Positions 38,228 through 47,967 of a stretch of DNA of 64,000 bases are shown here, piece by piece. The DNA comes from Streptomyces spinoverrucosus (GTDB lineage: Bacteria; Actinomycetota; Actinomycetes; Streptomycetales; Streptomycetaceae), in contig NZ_JADPZX010000001.1 of NCBI RefSeq assembly GCF_015712165.1, positions 2,542,001 through 2,606,000 on the forward strand, given 5' to 3'. The notes under the pieces were generated by a model, which was not told where the DNA came from, ran no database searches, and saw nothing but the letters and a program-made list of their open reading frames with translations. Position numbers and translations under genes: made by a program. Every line of letters begins with the position of its first letter. The stretch's first letter is position 1.

Positions 38228-39067
38228 ATGCCACGGACTCCGTCTTCCCGCAGGACGACTCACCGCCTGGCCGCCGACGCCGGTCTGCTGCTGTTGGCCG
38301 CCACGTTCTCCCTGCCTCTCTTGTGGGTGATCCTCTCCTCCCTCGACCCGAACGCGAACCTTCAGGTGAAGCTCCCGGACGGCGTGACGCCGGCCAACTT
38401 CGACGCGGTCCTGACGCCGGAGATCACCTTCACGCCCCTGCTGAACAGCCTGCTCCTGTGCGGGGGCGGGACCGCGCTGACGGTGACGTGCGCGGCGCTG
38501 GCCGCGTACCCGCTCTCCCGGTTCCGGTCCCGCCTCAACCGCCCGTTCCTCCTGACGATCCTCTTCGCCACGAGCCTGCCGATCACGGCGATCATGGTGC
38601 CGGTGTACGCCTTGTTCGTGCAGGTGAACCTGATCGACACCATGCAGGGCACGATCTTCTTCTTCGCGGCCTCCCAATTGCCCTTCGCCATTTGGCTGAT
38701 GAAGAACTTCATGGACGGAGTGCCGAAGGAGCTGGAGGAGGCGGCGTGGACGGACGGGGCGTCGTCGCTCCAGTCGTTGGCGCGGATCGTGCTGCCGCTG
38801 ATGGGGCCGGGGGTGGCGGTGGTGACGGTGTTCTCGTTCGTGATGATGTGGGGGAACTTCTTCGTGCCGTTCATGCTGCTGCTCACGCCGGATCAGATGC
38901 CGGCGGCGGTGAGCATCAACGAGTTCTTCGGGAATCGGGGGACGGTGGTGTACGGGCAGTTGGCGGCATTCTCGATCATTTACTCGACGCCGGTGATCTT
39001 GCTGTATGTGCTGGTGGCACGGCGGCTGGGAGGGGGGTTTGCGTTGGGCGGGGCCGTCAAGGGCTGA
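38228..39067 (+). CDS. Sugar ABC transporter permease (MalG-like)
   Basis: 279 aa, ATG 5 bp after the previous stop. Six hydrophobic segments, N-terminal LLLLAATFSLPLLWVILSSL, and EAA loop ELEEAAWTDGASSLQSLARI. No ATPase gene follows: the operon has binding protein and two permeases only. In Streptomyces such importers are commonly powered by the shared ATPase MsiK encoded elsewhere, which is the likely case here. Codon choice shifts to more G-ending and T-containing codons near the 3' end, as seen at many gene ends in this window. Confidence 0.93.
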   Translation: MPRTPSSRRTTHRLAADAGLLLLAATFSLPLLWVILSSLDPNANLQVKLPDGVTPANFDAVLTPEITFTPLLNSLLLCGGGTALTVTCAALAAYPLSRFRSRLNRPFLLTILFATSLPITAIMVPVYALFVQVNLIDTMQGTIFFFAASQLPFAIWLMKNFMDGVPKELEEAAWTDGASSLQSLARIVLPLMGPGVAVVTVFSFVMMWGNFFVPFMLLLTPDQMPAAVSINEFFGNRGTVVYGQLAAFSIIYSTPVILLYVLVARRLGGGFALGGAVKG

Positions 39068-39135
39068 CATGCGAGCCCGGACAGGGCCGCCGCCCCCTCG
39101 TACACGAGGGCAAATCGAATGCCGCCGGCGAGCAG

Positions 39136-39585
39136 TCACCCCTCCGGCAGCACCCCGGCCCGAAACGGCTCCACCCCCACAACCCTCCGCACCCGCACCG
39201 GCTCGATCAACAACATCACCCGCCGCTCCCCGGGCAGGAGCCACGGATACCGCTCCTGACCGATGTACTTCCGCGTCAGCCGATCCATCGACCGCTCCGC
39301 CTCATCCCCCTCCACGAACCGCACCACCCGCCCCCGGATCTCCACCCGGTCGTAGGGGTTCTCGGCGTCGTGATGGGACAGCGACACCCACGGATTGCGC
39401 CGCAGGTTCTCCTCCTTCACCCGCCCGATCGCCGTGTTGACCATGACGTACTCACCGTCGAGGTCCACCCACATCGGCGACACCTGCGGCGCACCGTCGG
39501 GACCGACGGTCGCGAGGTGCCAGAAGTTCGGCGCCAGCAGCCGCTCCCGCACATGCCCCTCGACCTTGCCCGTCACTTCGTACAC
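39136..39585 (-). CDS. PPOX-class (pyridoxamine phosphate oxidase-like) flavin/F420 enzyme
   Basis: 149 aa. The pattern NFWHLATVGPDGAPQVSPMWVDLDGEYVMVNTA, then RNPWVSLSHHD and VEIRGRVVRFVEGDEAE, is typical of the split-barrel PPOX family, many members of which use F420 in actinobacteria. Substrate unknown. Single gene, convergent with the sugar importer and divergent from the following helix-turn-helix gene. Confidence 0.88.
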   Translation of the reverse strand: MYEVTGKVEGHVRERLLAPNFWHLATVGPDGAPQVSPMWVDLDGEYVMVNTAIGRVKEENLRRNPWVSLSHHDAENPYDRVEIRGRVVRFVEGDEAERSMDRLTRKYIGQERYPWLLPGERRVMLLIEPVRVRRVVGVEPFRAGVLPEG

Positions 39586-39687
39586 GCGGCACCCTCCTCG
39601 TCAACCGACCCACACAACTGGAACCGTATGATCCTACAATCCGTGATCCTGGCCGAACAGCCCGTAGTCACAGCGCCCCCACCGCCC

Positions 39688-39693
39688 TAGTTT
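39688..39693 (+). promoter_or_regulatory. -10 box of a leaderless promoter for the helix-turn-helix gene
   Basis: TAGTTT ends 6 bases before GTG 39700 and directly abuts GTG 39694. The spacing supports 39700 as the leaderless start. Confidence 0.45.
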
Positions 39694-39699
39694 GTGCCC

Positions 39700-40410
39700 G
39701 TGCACCAGCCCCCAGCCCACCCGAGCCAGCCCACTCCCCCGTTCAACGCCCCCGCCGCCCGCCGCCTCCGCGCCGCCCTCGGTATGGGCCCCGAGCACGT
39801 CGCCTACGGCATGCGCGCCTCGTACGGACTGCCGTACGTCACCCCGGACCTCGTCATCGCCTGGGAACGCGGGGTCACCCACCCCAGCAGCCCCGAACTC
39901 ACCGCCCTCGCGGGCGTCCTGTGGTGCTCCCCCGGTGAACTCATCGGACGTCCCCGCACCCTGCGCGAGCACCGTATCTCCCGCGGCCTCGCCCCCGAGG
40001 ACGTCGCCCGCGGCGTCGGCCTCGAACTCCCCGCCTACCTGCGCATGGAGGAGAGCGACACCTGGCGCGGCAACGAGCGGCAGTCCACCGCACTCGCCGA
40101 CGCTCTCGACCTCGACCTGCCCGACTTCGTCACCGTCACTGGGCGCGAGGCCAAGCTCGCCGACCTGCTGCGCAGCGCGGTGACCACCCGCTGGCAGGCC
40201 TACGTCCGCCCAGTGGGCAAAACGGTGCCCCTGGACCGTGGTGTCCTGGAGGTCGCACTCCAGGAACTGCACCGCGAGTACCAGGGGCAGATGGTCGCCA
40301 CCCTCAGCTGGGGCGGCGGCAGCCGGGAAACCGGCGACAACGGCCGCGACTTCCTGGACCGGATCGTCGACCACTTCTGGACGACCGTGGAGAACAGCAA
40401 GTCACGGTAG
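39700..40410 (+). CDS. XRE-like helix-turn-helix DNA-binding protein
   Basis: 236 aa (238 if GTG 39694 is used). It seems to hold two HTH-like segments: residues ~20-85 (RRLRAALGMGPEHVAYGMRA to LAGVLWCSPGELIG) and ~88-145 (LREHRISRGLAPEDVARGVG to ALADALDLDLPDFV). The remaining ~90 residues are helical with no known domain. A conserved type of regulator in Streptomyces as far as I can judge, role unknown. Convergent with pfkA, 13 bp apart. Confidence 0.75.
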   Translation: MHQPPAHPSQPTPPFNAPAARRLRAALGMGPEHVAYGMRASYGLPYVTPDLVIAWERGVTHPSSPELTALAGVLWCSPGELIGRPRTLREHRISRGLAPEDVARGVGLELPAYLRMEESDTWRGNERQSTALADALDLDLPDFVTVTGREAKLADLLRSAVTTRWQAYVRPVGKTVPLDRGVLEVALQELHREYQGQMVATLSWGGGSRETGDNGRDFLDRIVDHFWTTVENSKSR

Positions 40411-40423
40411 TGCCGGGAACGCC

Positions 40424-41449
40424 CTAGAACACCGACTCCGCCTCGTCCATCCGGTCCTTCGGCACCGTCTTCAACTCGGTGACCGCCTCCGCCAGCGGCA
40501 CCATCACGATGTCCGTCCCCCGCAGCGCGGTCATCCGCCCGAACTCCTCGCGGTGCGCCGCCTCCACCGCATGCCAGCCGAAGCGGGTGGCGAGCACGCG
40601 GTCGTACGCCGTCGGCGTGCCGCCGCGCTGGACGTGGCCGAGGATGACCGGCTTGGCCTCCTTGCCGAGGCGGCGCTCCAGTTCGTACGCCAGTGCCGTA
40701 CCGATGCCCTGGAAGCGCTCGTGGCCGTACTGGTCGATCTCGCCCTTGCCGTAGTCCATGGTGCCCTCGGCGGGGTGGGCGCCCTCGGCGACGCAGATGA
40801 CGGCGAACTTCTTGCCGCGCGCGAACCGCTCCTCGACCATCTTCACCAGGTCGGCGGGGTCGAAGGGGCGCTCGGGCAGGCAGATGCCGTGCGCGCCCGC
40901 CGCCATGCCGGACTCCAGCGCGATCCAGCCCGCGTGGCGGCCCATGACCTCCACCACCATCACGCGCTGGTGGGACTCGGCCGTCGTCTTCAGGCGGTCC
41001 ATCGCCTCGGTGGCGACACCCACGGCGGTGTCGAAGCCGAACGTCCGGTCCGTCGACGAGATGTCGTTGTCGATGGTCTTCGGCACGCCGACCACCGGCA
41101 GGCCCGCGTCCGACAGCATGCGGGCCGCCGTCAGCGTGCCCTCGCCGCCGATCGGGATCAGCGCGTCGATGCCGAAGTCACGGATCATGTCGGAGGCGTT
41201 CTCGCAGGCCTCGCGCAGCCGGTCGCGCTCCAGCCGGGAGGAGCCGAGGATGGTGCCGCCGCGAGCCAGGATGCCGCTGACCTCGTTCAGACCGAGGGTG
41301 CGGTAGCGGCCGTCCAGCAGACCCGCGTAACCGTCCTCGAAGCCGATCACCTCGTCGCCGTACTGCGCGACCGCTCGGTGCACGACCGACCGGATCACGG
41401 CGTTCAGGCCGGGGCAGTCGCCGCCTGCGGTGAGAACTCCGATACGCAT
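40424..41449 (-). CDS. pfkA: 6-phosphofructokinase
   Basis: 341 aa. N-terminal ATP site MRIGVLTAGGDCPGLNAVIR, PIGGEGTL, catalytic segment PKTIDNDISSTD with the base Asp, and fructose-6-P region VMVVEVMGRHAGWIAL. Gly in GGEGT, where group-III enzymes vary between ATP and pyrophosphate use, together with actinobacterial context suggests an ATP-PFK of the S. coelicolor PfkA2 kind. It commits fructose-6-phosphate to glycolysis. It is divergent from pta; together with ackA and pyk the region groups glycolysis and acetate genes. Confidence 0.95.
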   Translation of the reverse strand: MRIGVLTAGGDCPGLNAVIRSVVHRAVAQYGDEVIGFEDGYAGLLDGRYRTLGLNEVSGILARGGTILGSSRLERDRLREACENASDMIRDFGIDALIPIGGEGTLTAARMLSDAGLPVVGVPKTIDNDISSTDRTFGFDTAVGVATEAMDRLKTTAESHQRVMVVEVMGRHAGWIALESGMAAGAHGICLPERPFDPADLVKMVEERFARGKKFAVICVAEGAHPAEGTMDYGKGEIDQYGHERFQGIGTALAYELERRLGKEAKPVILGHVQRGGTPTAYDRVLATRFGWHAVEAAHREEFGRMTALRGTDIVMVPLAEAVTELKTVPKDRMDEAESVF

Positions 41450-41543
41450 CGTGCTGTGTCTCCTGCTCGCTGTTGATACCGGTGAGCCACTCCCGATTGT
41501 TTCACGTCCCTCAGGCGCTCAGCACGATGACACCTTGACGGGC

Positions 41544-41572
41544 GCCTTATCTGTGTCGGGAGGTATTGTCAA
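41544..41572 (-). promoter_or_regulatory. pfkA promoter
   Basis: Minus strand -35 TTGACA (41572-41567), 17-bp spacer, -10 TAAGGC (41549-41544), giving a leader of ~85 nt. A divergent TTGAC on the plus strand (41534) makes the region a broad TTGAC...GTCAA inverted repeat shared with the pta side. Confidence 0.55.
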
Positions 41573-41633
41573 GAGGGTTCCGCTCACCCCGGTGGGCGAT
41601 TTTTACGACCTCCAGACGAAACGGAGAGCACGC

Positions 41634-43724
41634 GTGACGCGCAGCGTGTACGTGACCGGCATCGACCGCGGGGACGGCCGCCAGGTCGTCGAACTGGGGG
41701 TCATGGAGCTCCTGACCCGGCAGGTCGACCGGGTGGGCGTCTTCCGTCCCCTCGTCCACGACGGCCCCGACCGCCTCTTCGAGCTGCTGCGCGCCCGCTA
41801 CCGCCTGTCGCAGGACCCGGCCACGGTCTACGGCATGGACTACCAGGAGGCCTCCACGCTGCAGGCCGAACGAGGGACGGACGAGCTGGTGTCCACGCTC
41901 GTCGACCGGTTCCACCGGGTCGCGCGGGACTACGACGTCGTCCTCGTCCTCGGCACGGACTACGCCGACACCCAGTTCCCGGACGAGCTGGCCCTCAACG
42001 CCCGGCTGGCCAACGAGTTCGCCGCGTCCGTGATCCCGGTGGTGGGTGGGCGGAAGCAGACCGCCGAGTCCGTGCTCGCCGAGACCCGCAACGCCTACCG
42101 GGCGTACGACGGGCTCGGCTGCGACGTCCTCGCCATGGTCACCAACCGGGTCGCCCGCGACCAGCGCGACGAGATCGCCGACCGGCTCGCCACCCGGCTG
42201 CCCGTGCCCTGTTACGTGCTGCCCGACGAGCCCGCCCTGTCCGCCCCGACGGTCGCCCAGATCGCCCACACCCTCGGCGCCAAGGTGCTCCTCGGCGACG
42301 ACTCGGGGCTGGCGCGGGACGCGCTCGGGTTCGTCTTCGGCGGGGCCATGCTGCCGAACTTCCTGGGCGCCCTGACCCCGGGCTGCCTGGTCGTCACCCC
42401 GGGCGACCGCGCCGACCTGGTCGTCGGCTCGCTCGCCGCGCACAGTGCGGGCACCCCGCCCATAGCCGGCGTGGTGCTCACCCTGAACGAGGTGCCGAGC
42501 GACGACATCCTCACCCTCGCCGCCCGCCTCGCCCCGGGCACCCCGGTACTCTCGGTACCCGGCAACAGCTTCCCCACCGCCGAACAGCTGTTCTCCCTGG
42601 AGGGCAAGCTCAACGCGGCCACCCCGCGCAAGGCGGAGACCGCGCTCGGCCTGTTCGAGCGGTACGTCGAGACCGGCGGCCTGCTCAAGCGGGTGAGCGC
42701 GCCGAGCAGCGACCGTGTGACGCCGATGATGTTCGAGCACAAGCTGCTGGAGCAGGCCCGCTCCGACCGGCGCCGGGTCGTGCTGCCCGAGGGCACCGAG
42801 GAGCGGGTGCTGCACGCCACCGAGGTGCTGCTGCGCCGGGGCGTGTGCGATCTGACCCTGCTCGGCCCCGTCGACCAGATCCGCAAGAAGGCCGCCGACC
42901 TCGGTATCGACCTCGGCGACTGTCAGCTGATCGACCCGGCCACCAGCGAGCTGCGCGACGCCTTCGCCGAGAAGTACGCCACCCTGCGCGCCCACAAGGG
43001 CGTCACCGTCGAGCTGGCGTACGACGTCGTCTCCGACGTCAACTACTTCGGCACCCTGATGGTCCAGGAGGGCCTCGCGGACGGCATGGTGTCGGGATCC
43101 GTGCACTCCACGGCCGCCACGATCCGCCCGGCCTTCGAGATCATCAAGACCAAGCCCGACGCGTCCATCGTGTCGTCCGTCTTCTTCATGTGCCTCGCCG
43201 ACAAGGTGCTCGTCTACGGCGACTGCGCGGTCAACCCCGACCCGAACGCCGAGCAGCTCGCCGACATCGCCATCCAGTCGGCGTCCACCGCCGCCCAGTT
43301 CGGTGTGGAGCCGCGGATCGCGATGCTGTCGTACTCCACGGGTACGTCGGGTTCCGGCGCCGACGTCGACAAGGTACGCGAGGCGACCGAGCTGGTGCGT
43401 ACGCGCCGGCCGGATCTGAAGATCGAGGGGCCGATCCAGTACGACGCCGCCGTCGAGCCGAGCGTCGCCGCGACCAAGCTGCCCGGCTCCGAGGTCGCCG
43501 GGCAGGCCAGCGTGCTGATCTTCCCCGACCTCAACACCGGCAACAACACCTACAAGGCCGTGCAGCGCTCGGCCGGCGCGATCGCCGTCGGCCCGGTCCT
43601 CCAGGGCCTGCGCAAGCCCGTCAACGACCTGTCCCGCGGCGCGCTCGTCCAGGACATCGTCAACACCGTCGCCATCACGGCGATCCAGGCCCAGTCCCCC
43701 AGCGAGAAGGCATACCGGCTGTGA
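41634..43724 (+). CDS. pta: Phosphate acetyltransferase (long form)
   Basis: 696 aa from GTG 41634, preceded by CGGAG at a 7-base distance. Three parts: an N-terminal P-loop-like cobyrinic-acid-synthase fold (SVYVTGIDRGDGRQVVELGV, where the P-loop Lys is not conserved), a central DRTGG domain, and the catalytic PTA domain from ~365 (MMFEHKLLEQARSDRRRVVL, GTSGSGADVDKVREATELVR). It converts acetyl-CoA and phosphate to acetyl phosphate. The stop overlaps the ackA start (GTGA). Confidence 0.96.
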   Translation: MTRSVYVTGIDRGDGRQVVELGVMELLTRQVDRVGVFRPLVHDGPDRLFELLRARYRLSQDPATVYGMDYQEASTLQAERGTDELVSTLVDRFHRVARDYDVVLVLGTDYADTQFPDELALNARLANEFAASVIPVVGGRKQTAESVLAETRNAYRAYDGLGCDVLAMVTNRVARDQRDEIADRLATRLPVPCYVLPDEPALSAPTVAQIAHTLGAKVLLGDDSGLARDALGFVFGGAMLPNFLGALTPGCLVVTPGDRADLVVGSLAAHSAGTPPIAGVVLTLNEVPSDDILTLAARLAPGTPVLSVPGNSFPTAEQLFSLEGKLNAATPRKAETALGLFERYVETGGLLKRVSAPSSDRVTPMMFEHKLLEQARSDRRRVVLPEGTEERVLHATEVLLRRGVCDLTLLGPVDQIRKKAADLGIDLGDCQLIDPATSELRDAFAEKYATLRAHKGVTVELAYDVVSDVNYFGTLMVQEGLADGMVSGSVHSTAATIRPAFEIIKTKPDASIVSSVFFMCLADKVLVYGDCAVNPDPNAEQLADIAIQSASTAAQFGVEPRIAMLSYSTGTSGSGADVDKVREATELVRTRRPDLKIEGPIQYDAAVEPSVAATKLPGSEVAGQASVLIFPDLNTGNNTYKAVQRSAGAIAVGPVLQGLRKPVNDLSRGALVQDIVNTVAITAIQAQSPSEKAYRL

Positions 43725-44926
43725 GCTCCTCCCGCGTCCTCGTCCTCAACTCCGGCTCCTCGTCGGTGAAGTACCAGCTGCTCGACATGCGCGACAGCAG
43801 CCGGCTCGCGGTGGGCCTCGTCGAACGGATCGGCGAGGAGTCCTCCCGGCTCAAGCACACCCTCCTGACCAGTGGGGAGACCCGCGGCTTCGAGGCCGCG
43901 ATCCCCGACCACGACGCCGCGCTGAAGGCGGTGGCGGCGGAGCTGGCCAAGGACGGCCTCGGCCTCGACTCCCCCGAGCTGGTCGCGATCGGCCACCGGG
44001 TGGTGCACGGCGGCAAGCACTTCACCGAGCCGACCGTCATCGACGACGCCGTCCTCGCCGAGATCGAGCGGCTGATCCCGGTCGCCCCGCTGCACAACCC
44101 GGCCAACCTCACCGGCATCCGCACCGCCCGCGCCCTGCGCCCGGACCTGCCGCAGGTCGCCGTCTTCGACACCGCGTTCCACACGACGATGCCGGAGTCG
44201 GCCGCGCGCTACGCGATCGACGTGAAGACCGCCGACGAGCACCGCATCCGGCGGTACGGCTTCCACGGCACCTCGCACGCCTACGTCTCCCGGGCCACGG
44301 CCGAGCTGCTGGGCAAGGCGCCCGAGGAGGTGAACGTCATCGTGCTGCACCTCGGCAACGGGGCGTCCGCCACCGCCGTACGCGGTGGGAAGTGCGTGGA
44401 CACCTCCATGGGGCTGACGCCTTTGGAGGGGCTGGTGATGGGTACGCGTTCCGGTGACATGGACCCGGCCGTCATCTTCCATTTGATGCGTGTTGGCGGA
44501 ATGTCCGCCGACGAGATCGACACTCTTCTCAACAAGAAGAGCGGTCTGATCGGTCTGTGCGGTGACAACGACATGCGGGAGATCCGCCGCCGGATCGACG
44601 AGGGTGACGAAGAGGCGCAACTCGCCTTCGACATCTACATTCACCGCCTGAAGAAGTACATCGGGGCCTATTACGCGGTGCTCGGCAGGGTGGACGCGAT
44701 CGCGTTCACCGCCGGGGTCGGCGAGAACGCGGCGCCCGTGCGGGAGGCCGCCGTGGCGGGCCTGGAGGAGCTGGGCCTCGCGGTCGACGGCGAGCTGAAC
44801 GCCGTACGCGGCGACGCCCCGCGCCTGATCTCACCCGAGTCCGCGCGCGTGGCGGTGGCCGTGGTGCCGACCGACGAGGAGCTGGAGATTGCGACACAGA
44901 CGTACGCGTTGGTAAAGGCGTCCTAG
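43721..44926 (+). CDS. ackA: Acetate kinase
   Basis: 401 aa. Family motifs RVLVLNSGSSSVKYQL at the N-terminus, HRVVHGG, FDTAFHTTMP, RRYGFHGTSH, LGNGASATAV and FTAGVGENAAPVRE are all present. It makes ATP and acetate from acetyl phosphate, paired with Pta; start and pta stop overlap as GTGA. GTG is the likely start since no alternative lies close. Confidence 0.97.
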   Translation: MSSSRVLVLNSGSSSVKYQLLDMRDSSRLAVGLVERIGEESSRLKHTLLTSGETRGFEAAIPDHDAALKAVAAELAKDGLGLDSPELVAIGHRVVHGGKHFTEPTVIDDAVLAEIERLIPVAPLHNPANLTGIRTARALRPDLPQVAVFDTAFHTTMPESAARYAIDVKTADEHRIRRYGFHGTSHAYVSRATAELLGKAPEEVNVIVLHLGNGASATAVRGGKCVDTSMGLTPLEGLVMGTRSGDMDPAVIFHLMRVGGMSADEIDTLLNKKSGLIGLCGDNDMREIRRRIDEGDEEAQLAFDIYIHRLKKYIGAYYAVLGRVDAIAFTAGVGENAAPVREAAVAGLEELGLAVDGELNAVRGDAPRLISPESARVAVAVVPTDEELEIATQTYALVKAS

Positions 44927-44952
44927 GGCCGTCATAGGACCGTCGTAGGACT

Positions 44953-45039
44953 GTCCAATGGACCTCACCTGAGCGGCATCCCGCCCTTTTGTATTTTCCG
45001 CCAGACGGAATATTCCGCAGCGAAACAAACCGATAGGAT
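44953..45039 (+). promoter_or_regulatory. Control region of pyk with leaderless -10
   Basis: -10 TAGGAT (45034-45039) ends exactly 6 bases before ATG 45046 and no ribosome-binding site is present, so pyk is probably leaderless. Upstream are two dyads: GTCC-AAT-GGAC (44953-44963) and TTCCG-CCAGA-CGGAA (44996-45010), the latter followed by a third half-like TTCCG. They may bind a carbon-responsive regulator. Confidence 0.5.
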
Positions 45040-45045
45040 CGCCCC

Positions 45046-46475
45046 ATGCGCCGTTCGAAAATCGTCTGTACTCTCGGCCCCGCGGTCGACTCCCACGAGC
45101 AACTCGTCGCGCTGATCGAGGCGGGCATGAACGTTGCCCGTTTCAACTTCAGCCACGGCACGCACGCCGAGCACCAGGGGCGGTACGACCGCGTCCGTGC
45201 CGCCGCCAAGGAGACCGGCCGGGCCGTCGGGGTCCTCGCCGACCTGCAGGGCCCGAAGATCCGGCTCGCGACCTTCGCCGAGGGGCCGGTCGAGCTGGTG
45301 CGCGGTGACGAGTTCACCATCACCACCGAGGACGTACCCGGCGACAAGACGATCTGCGGTACGACCTACAAGGGCCTGCCCGGCGATGTCGCGCGCGGCG
45401 ACCAGGTGCTGATCAACGACGGCAACGTCGAGCTGAAGGTGCTGGACGTCGAGGGCCCGCGGGTGCGGACGATCGTCATCGAGGGCGGCGTCATCTCCGA
45501 CCACAAGGGCATCAACCTGCCCGGCGCGGCCGTGAACGTCCCGGCCCTGTCGGAGAAGGACGTCGAGGACCTCCGCTTCGCCCTCCGCATGGGCTGCGAC
45601 ATGGTCGCCCTGTCCTTCGTCCGGGACGCCAAGGACATCAACGACGTCCACCGGGTCATGGACGAGGAGGGCCGGCGCGTCCCGGTCATCGCCAAGGTGG
45701 AGAAGCCGCAGGCGGTGCAGAACATGGAGGACGTCGTGATGGCGTTCGACGCCGTCATGGTCGCCCGTGGTGACCTGGCCGTCGAGTACCCGCTCGAGAA
45801 GGTCCCGATGGTGCAGAAGCGCCTGATCGAGCTGTGCCGGCGCAACGCCAAGCCGGTGATCGTCGCGACCCAGATGATGGAGTCGATGATCACCAACTCC
45901 CGCCCGACCCGCGCCGAGGCCTCCGACGTGGCCAACGCGATCCTGGACGGCGCGGACGCGGTGATGCTGAGCGCGGAGTCCTCGGTCGGCGCCTACCCGA
46001 TCGAGACGGTCAAGACGATGTCGAAGATCGTCACCGCGGCGGAGCAGGAACTGCTCTCCAAGGGCCTGCAGCCCCTGGTCCCCGGCAAGAAGCCGCGCAC
46101 GCAGGGTGGTTCGGTGGCCCGCGCCGCCTGCGAGATCGCCGACTTCCTCGGCGGCAAGGGCCTGGTGGCCTTCACCAAGTCCGGCGACACGGCCCGCCGC
46201 CTGTGCCGCTACCGCGCCGCCCAGCCGATCATCGCGTACACCACGGACGAGTCCACCCGAAACCAGCTGACGCTCAGCTGGGGCGTGGAGTCGCACGTCG
46301 TACCGTTCGTGAACAGCACCGACGAGATGGTCGACCTGGTCGACCAGGAAATCGCCAAGCTGGGCCGCTTCAACCCCGGCGAGATCGTGATCATCACGGC
46401 GGGCTCCCCTCCGGGGGTGCCGGGCACGACGAACATGGTGCGGGTGCACCACTTGGGGGCGGGGCGCGGGACTGA
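45046..46475 (+). CDS. pyk: Pyruvate kinase (expected stop lost by a one-base frame change)
   Basis: Normal pyruvate kinase from MRRSKIVCTLGPAVDS through ARFNFSHG, LQGPKIRL, the active-site segment VIAKVEKPQAV, AVMVARGDLAVEYP and ATQMMESMI to the family C-terminus GSPPGVPGTTNMVRVHHLG. In the given sequence this frame then has no stop for another 1 kb and runs antisense through the next gene. One extra G in the G-rich stretch 46454-46470 would bring TGA 46473-46475 into frame and give a protein of ~476 aa, the usual size. I place the end there. Converts phosphoenolpyruvate and ADP to pyruvate and ATP. Confidence 0.9.
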
Positions 46476-46521
46476 GTCCGCGTTCGGTACTTCTCGGTTC
46501 GGTAGTACTTCCCGTACGACA

Positions 46522-46556
46522 GTGAGGGCGCCCCCTGTGGCAGGGGGCGCCCTCAC
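46522..46556 (+). terminator. Strong pyk terminator, possibly shared with the convergent operon
   Basis: Perfect 16-bp stem GTGAGGGCGCCCCCTG (46522-46537) and its complement (46541-46556) around the loop TGG. It lies between the convergent pyk and surface-protein operons, so it can serve both. Confidence 0.85.
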
Positions 46557-46587
46557 TTGCGGCTCCCGAACGGGCTTGCGGGGGTGT

Positions 46588-47967
46588 TCAGCCGGTGGTG
46601 TACACATGCATCCCGGGGATGGTCAGGGTCCCGCCGAACTGGGCGGCCTGCGTGACCTTCACGTTCGTGAAGTAGATCCAGGGGAGGTTCAGCGGGGGCG
46701 GGCTCTCCGGGCTGAACGTGAGCGGGATCAGGCCGAGGAGGTTGCCGGAGATGCTCTCGGTGTACATCACCGTGTCGCCGTTGGTGATCGTCGACTCCGA
46801 GCCCTTCGCCGCCTGCACGTGATAGGTCTTGCCGATCTGCTTGTCCTCCACCAGCTGGTGCAGATCGCCGATCTTGGTACCGCCCGAGATGACGTACTTC
46901 AGCACCTTCTTGGTCTTGCCGCTGGCCGTCCTCACCTCGACGATGCCCTGGTAGTCCGCGCCCTGCAGATCCAGGTAACTGGCCTCCAGGTACCAGGGGT
47001 CGTCCGCCACGGCGATGGGGTTGTCCACGCCGCCCTCGGCATCCGTGGCCTTGGGACAGTCCTCGGGGTCCACCGTGGGACTCGCGGACGGGCTCGGCGT
47101 GGCGGTGGCCTCACCAGTGGGGTCGGCCGACTCGGTGGCCTCCTCGGTCACCTCGCCCTCGGTGTCCTCGACCGTGTCGGTGACCTTCCCGGCGGCATCC
47201 TCGACGGCACCGGACGTGTCCTTGCCGCTGTCGGAGCCGTCGGAGCTATCCGAGTCGCCCGCATTCCCGGACGGCGCCTCCGCGTCGGCGCTCCCGCTCG
47301 GGGACGTGGACGGGGACGGCGTGGGCGTAGGGCTCGCGGACTCCTTGGAGCCGCCGCCGGTTATGCCGTCCACGACGCCGGTTATCGCATCACCGATCGT
47401 CTCGAGTACGCCCTTGTCGCTCTCGGACGGCGACGGGCTCGGCGTGGCCTGCTCGGCCTCGCTCTCCTCCTCGACGGCGGGCGCCGAGGACGAGGGAGAC
47501 GGCTTGGGCTGGGCCCCGTCGTCGGAACCTGAATCCGACGAAGAGTCCTGGCCCGAAGTCCCCGACTCGTCCGAGGAGTTGCCGTCGGACGAGGGCGAAG
47601 GACCAGGCGTCGTCGGCTCGGCGGACTCGCTCTCGCTCGCCGAGGCGGACGGCGACGGCGTGGGTGACGCGTCCTGGCTCGCCTCGGGGTCCAGCGCCGC
47701 GACACAGTCCTTGAACTGGTCGGCCTGGTCGGCGTACTCGTCGGCCTGCAGGCTCCGGGACGCCGGCTGCTCGTCGGCGAGGGCGAGTTTGGGCGTAAAG
47801 CCCATGCCCATGAGGACCGCCGTCGGCATCGCCGCCAGGGCTATCGCCTTGCCGGCCGGCATGTGGAACCTGGTGAACAGCGGCTTCTTGGGTGCCGCGT
47901 GACGCGGCCCGGTTCTCACACGGGGCCCGTCCACATCGGCCACGTGGGTCACCTCGTCAGCCGGCAC
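46588..47967 (-). CDS. Exported low-complexity (Ser/Asp/Pro-rich) surface protein
   Basis: 459 aa from GTG 47967. A positively charged N-terminus and hydrophobic stretch (AIALAAMPTAVLMGMGFTPKLALA) at ~40-65 suggest export. Residues ~90-310 are an acidic, Ser/Pro-rich spacer with repeated SPTPSPS-type motifs and SSDSGSDD runs. The C-terminal ~140 residues are globular (DDPWYLEASYLDLQGADYQG, then GTKIGDLHQLVEDKQIGKTY), mentioning no known enzyme motif. It overlaps the preceding DUF6114 gene by 11 bases. Probably a cell-wall-spanning or secreted structural protein; function unknown. Confidence 0.85.
   Translation of the reverse strand: MPADEVTHVADVDGPRVRTGPRHAAPKKPLFTRFHMPAGKAIALAAMPTAVLMGMGFTPKLALADEQPASRSLQADEYADQADQFKDCVAALDPEASQDASPTPSPSASASESESAEPTTPGPSPSSDGNSSDESGTSGQDSSSDSGSDDGAQPKPSPSSSAPAVEEESEAEQATPSPSPSESDKGVLETIGDAITGVVDGITGGGSKESASPTPTPSPSTSPSGSADAEAPSGNAGDSDSSDGSDSGKDTSGAVEDAAGKVTDTVEDTEGEVTEEATESADPTGEATATPSPSASPTVDPEDCPKATDAEGGVDNPIAVADDPWYLEASYLDLQGADYQGIVEVRTASGKTKKVLKYVISGGTKIGDLHQLVEDKQIGKTYHVQAAKGSESTITNGDTVMYTESISGNLLGLIPLTFSPESPPPLNLPWIYFTNVKVTQAAQFGGTLTIPGMHVYTTG

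Noticed and set aside
45046..47532. An 828-aa pyruvate kinase fusion
   Set aside because: The extra 340 residues are translated across a perfect terminator and antisense to a conserved operon; a one-base frame change explains it better.
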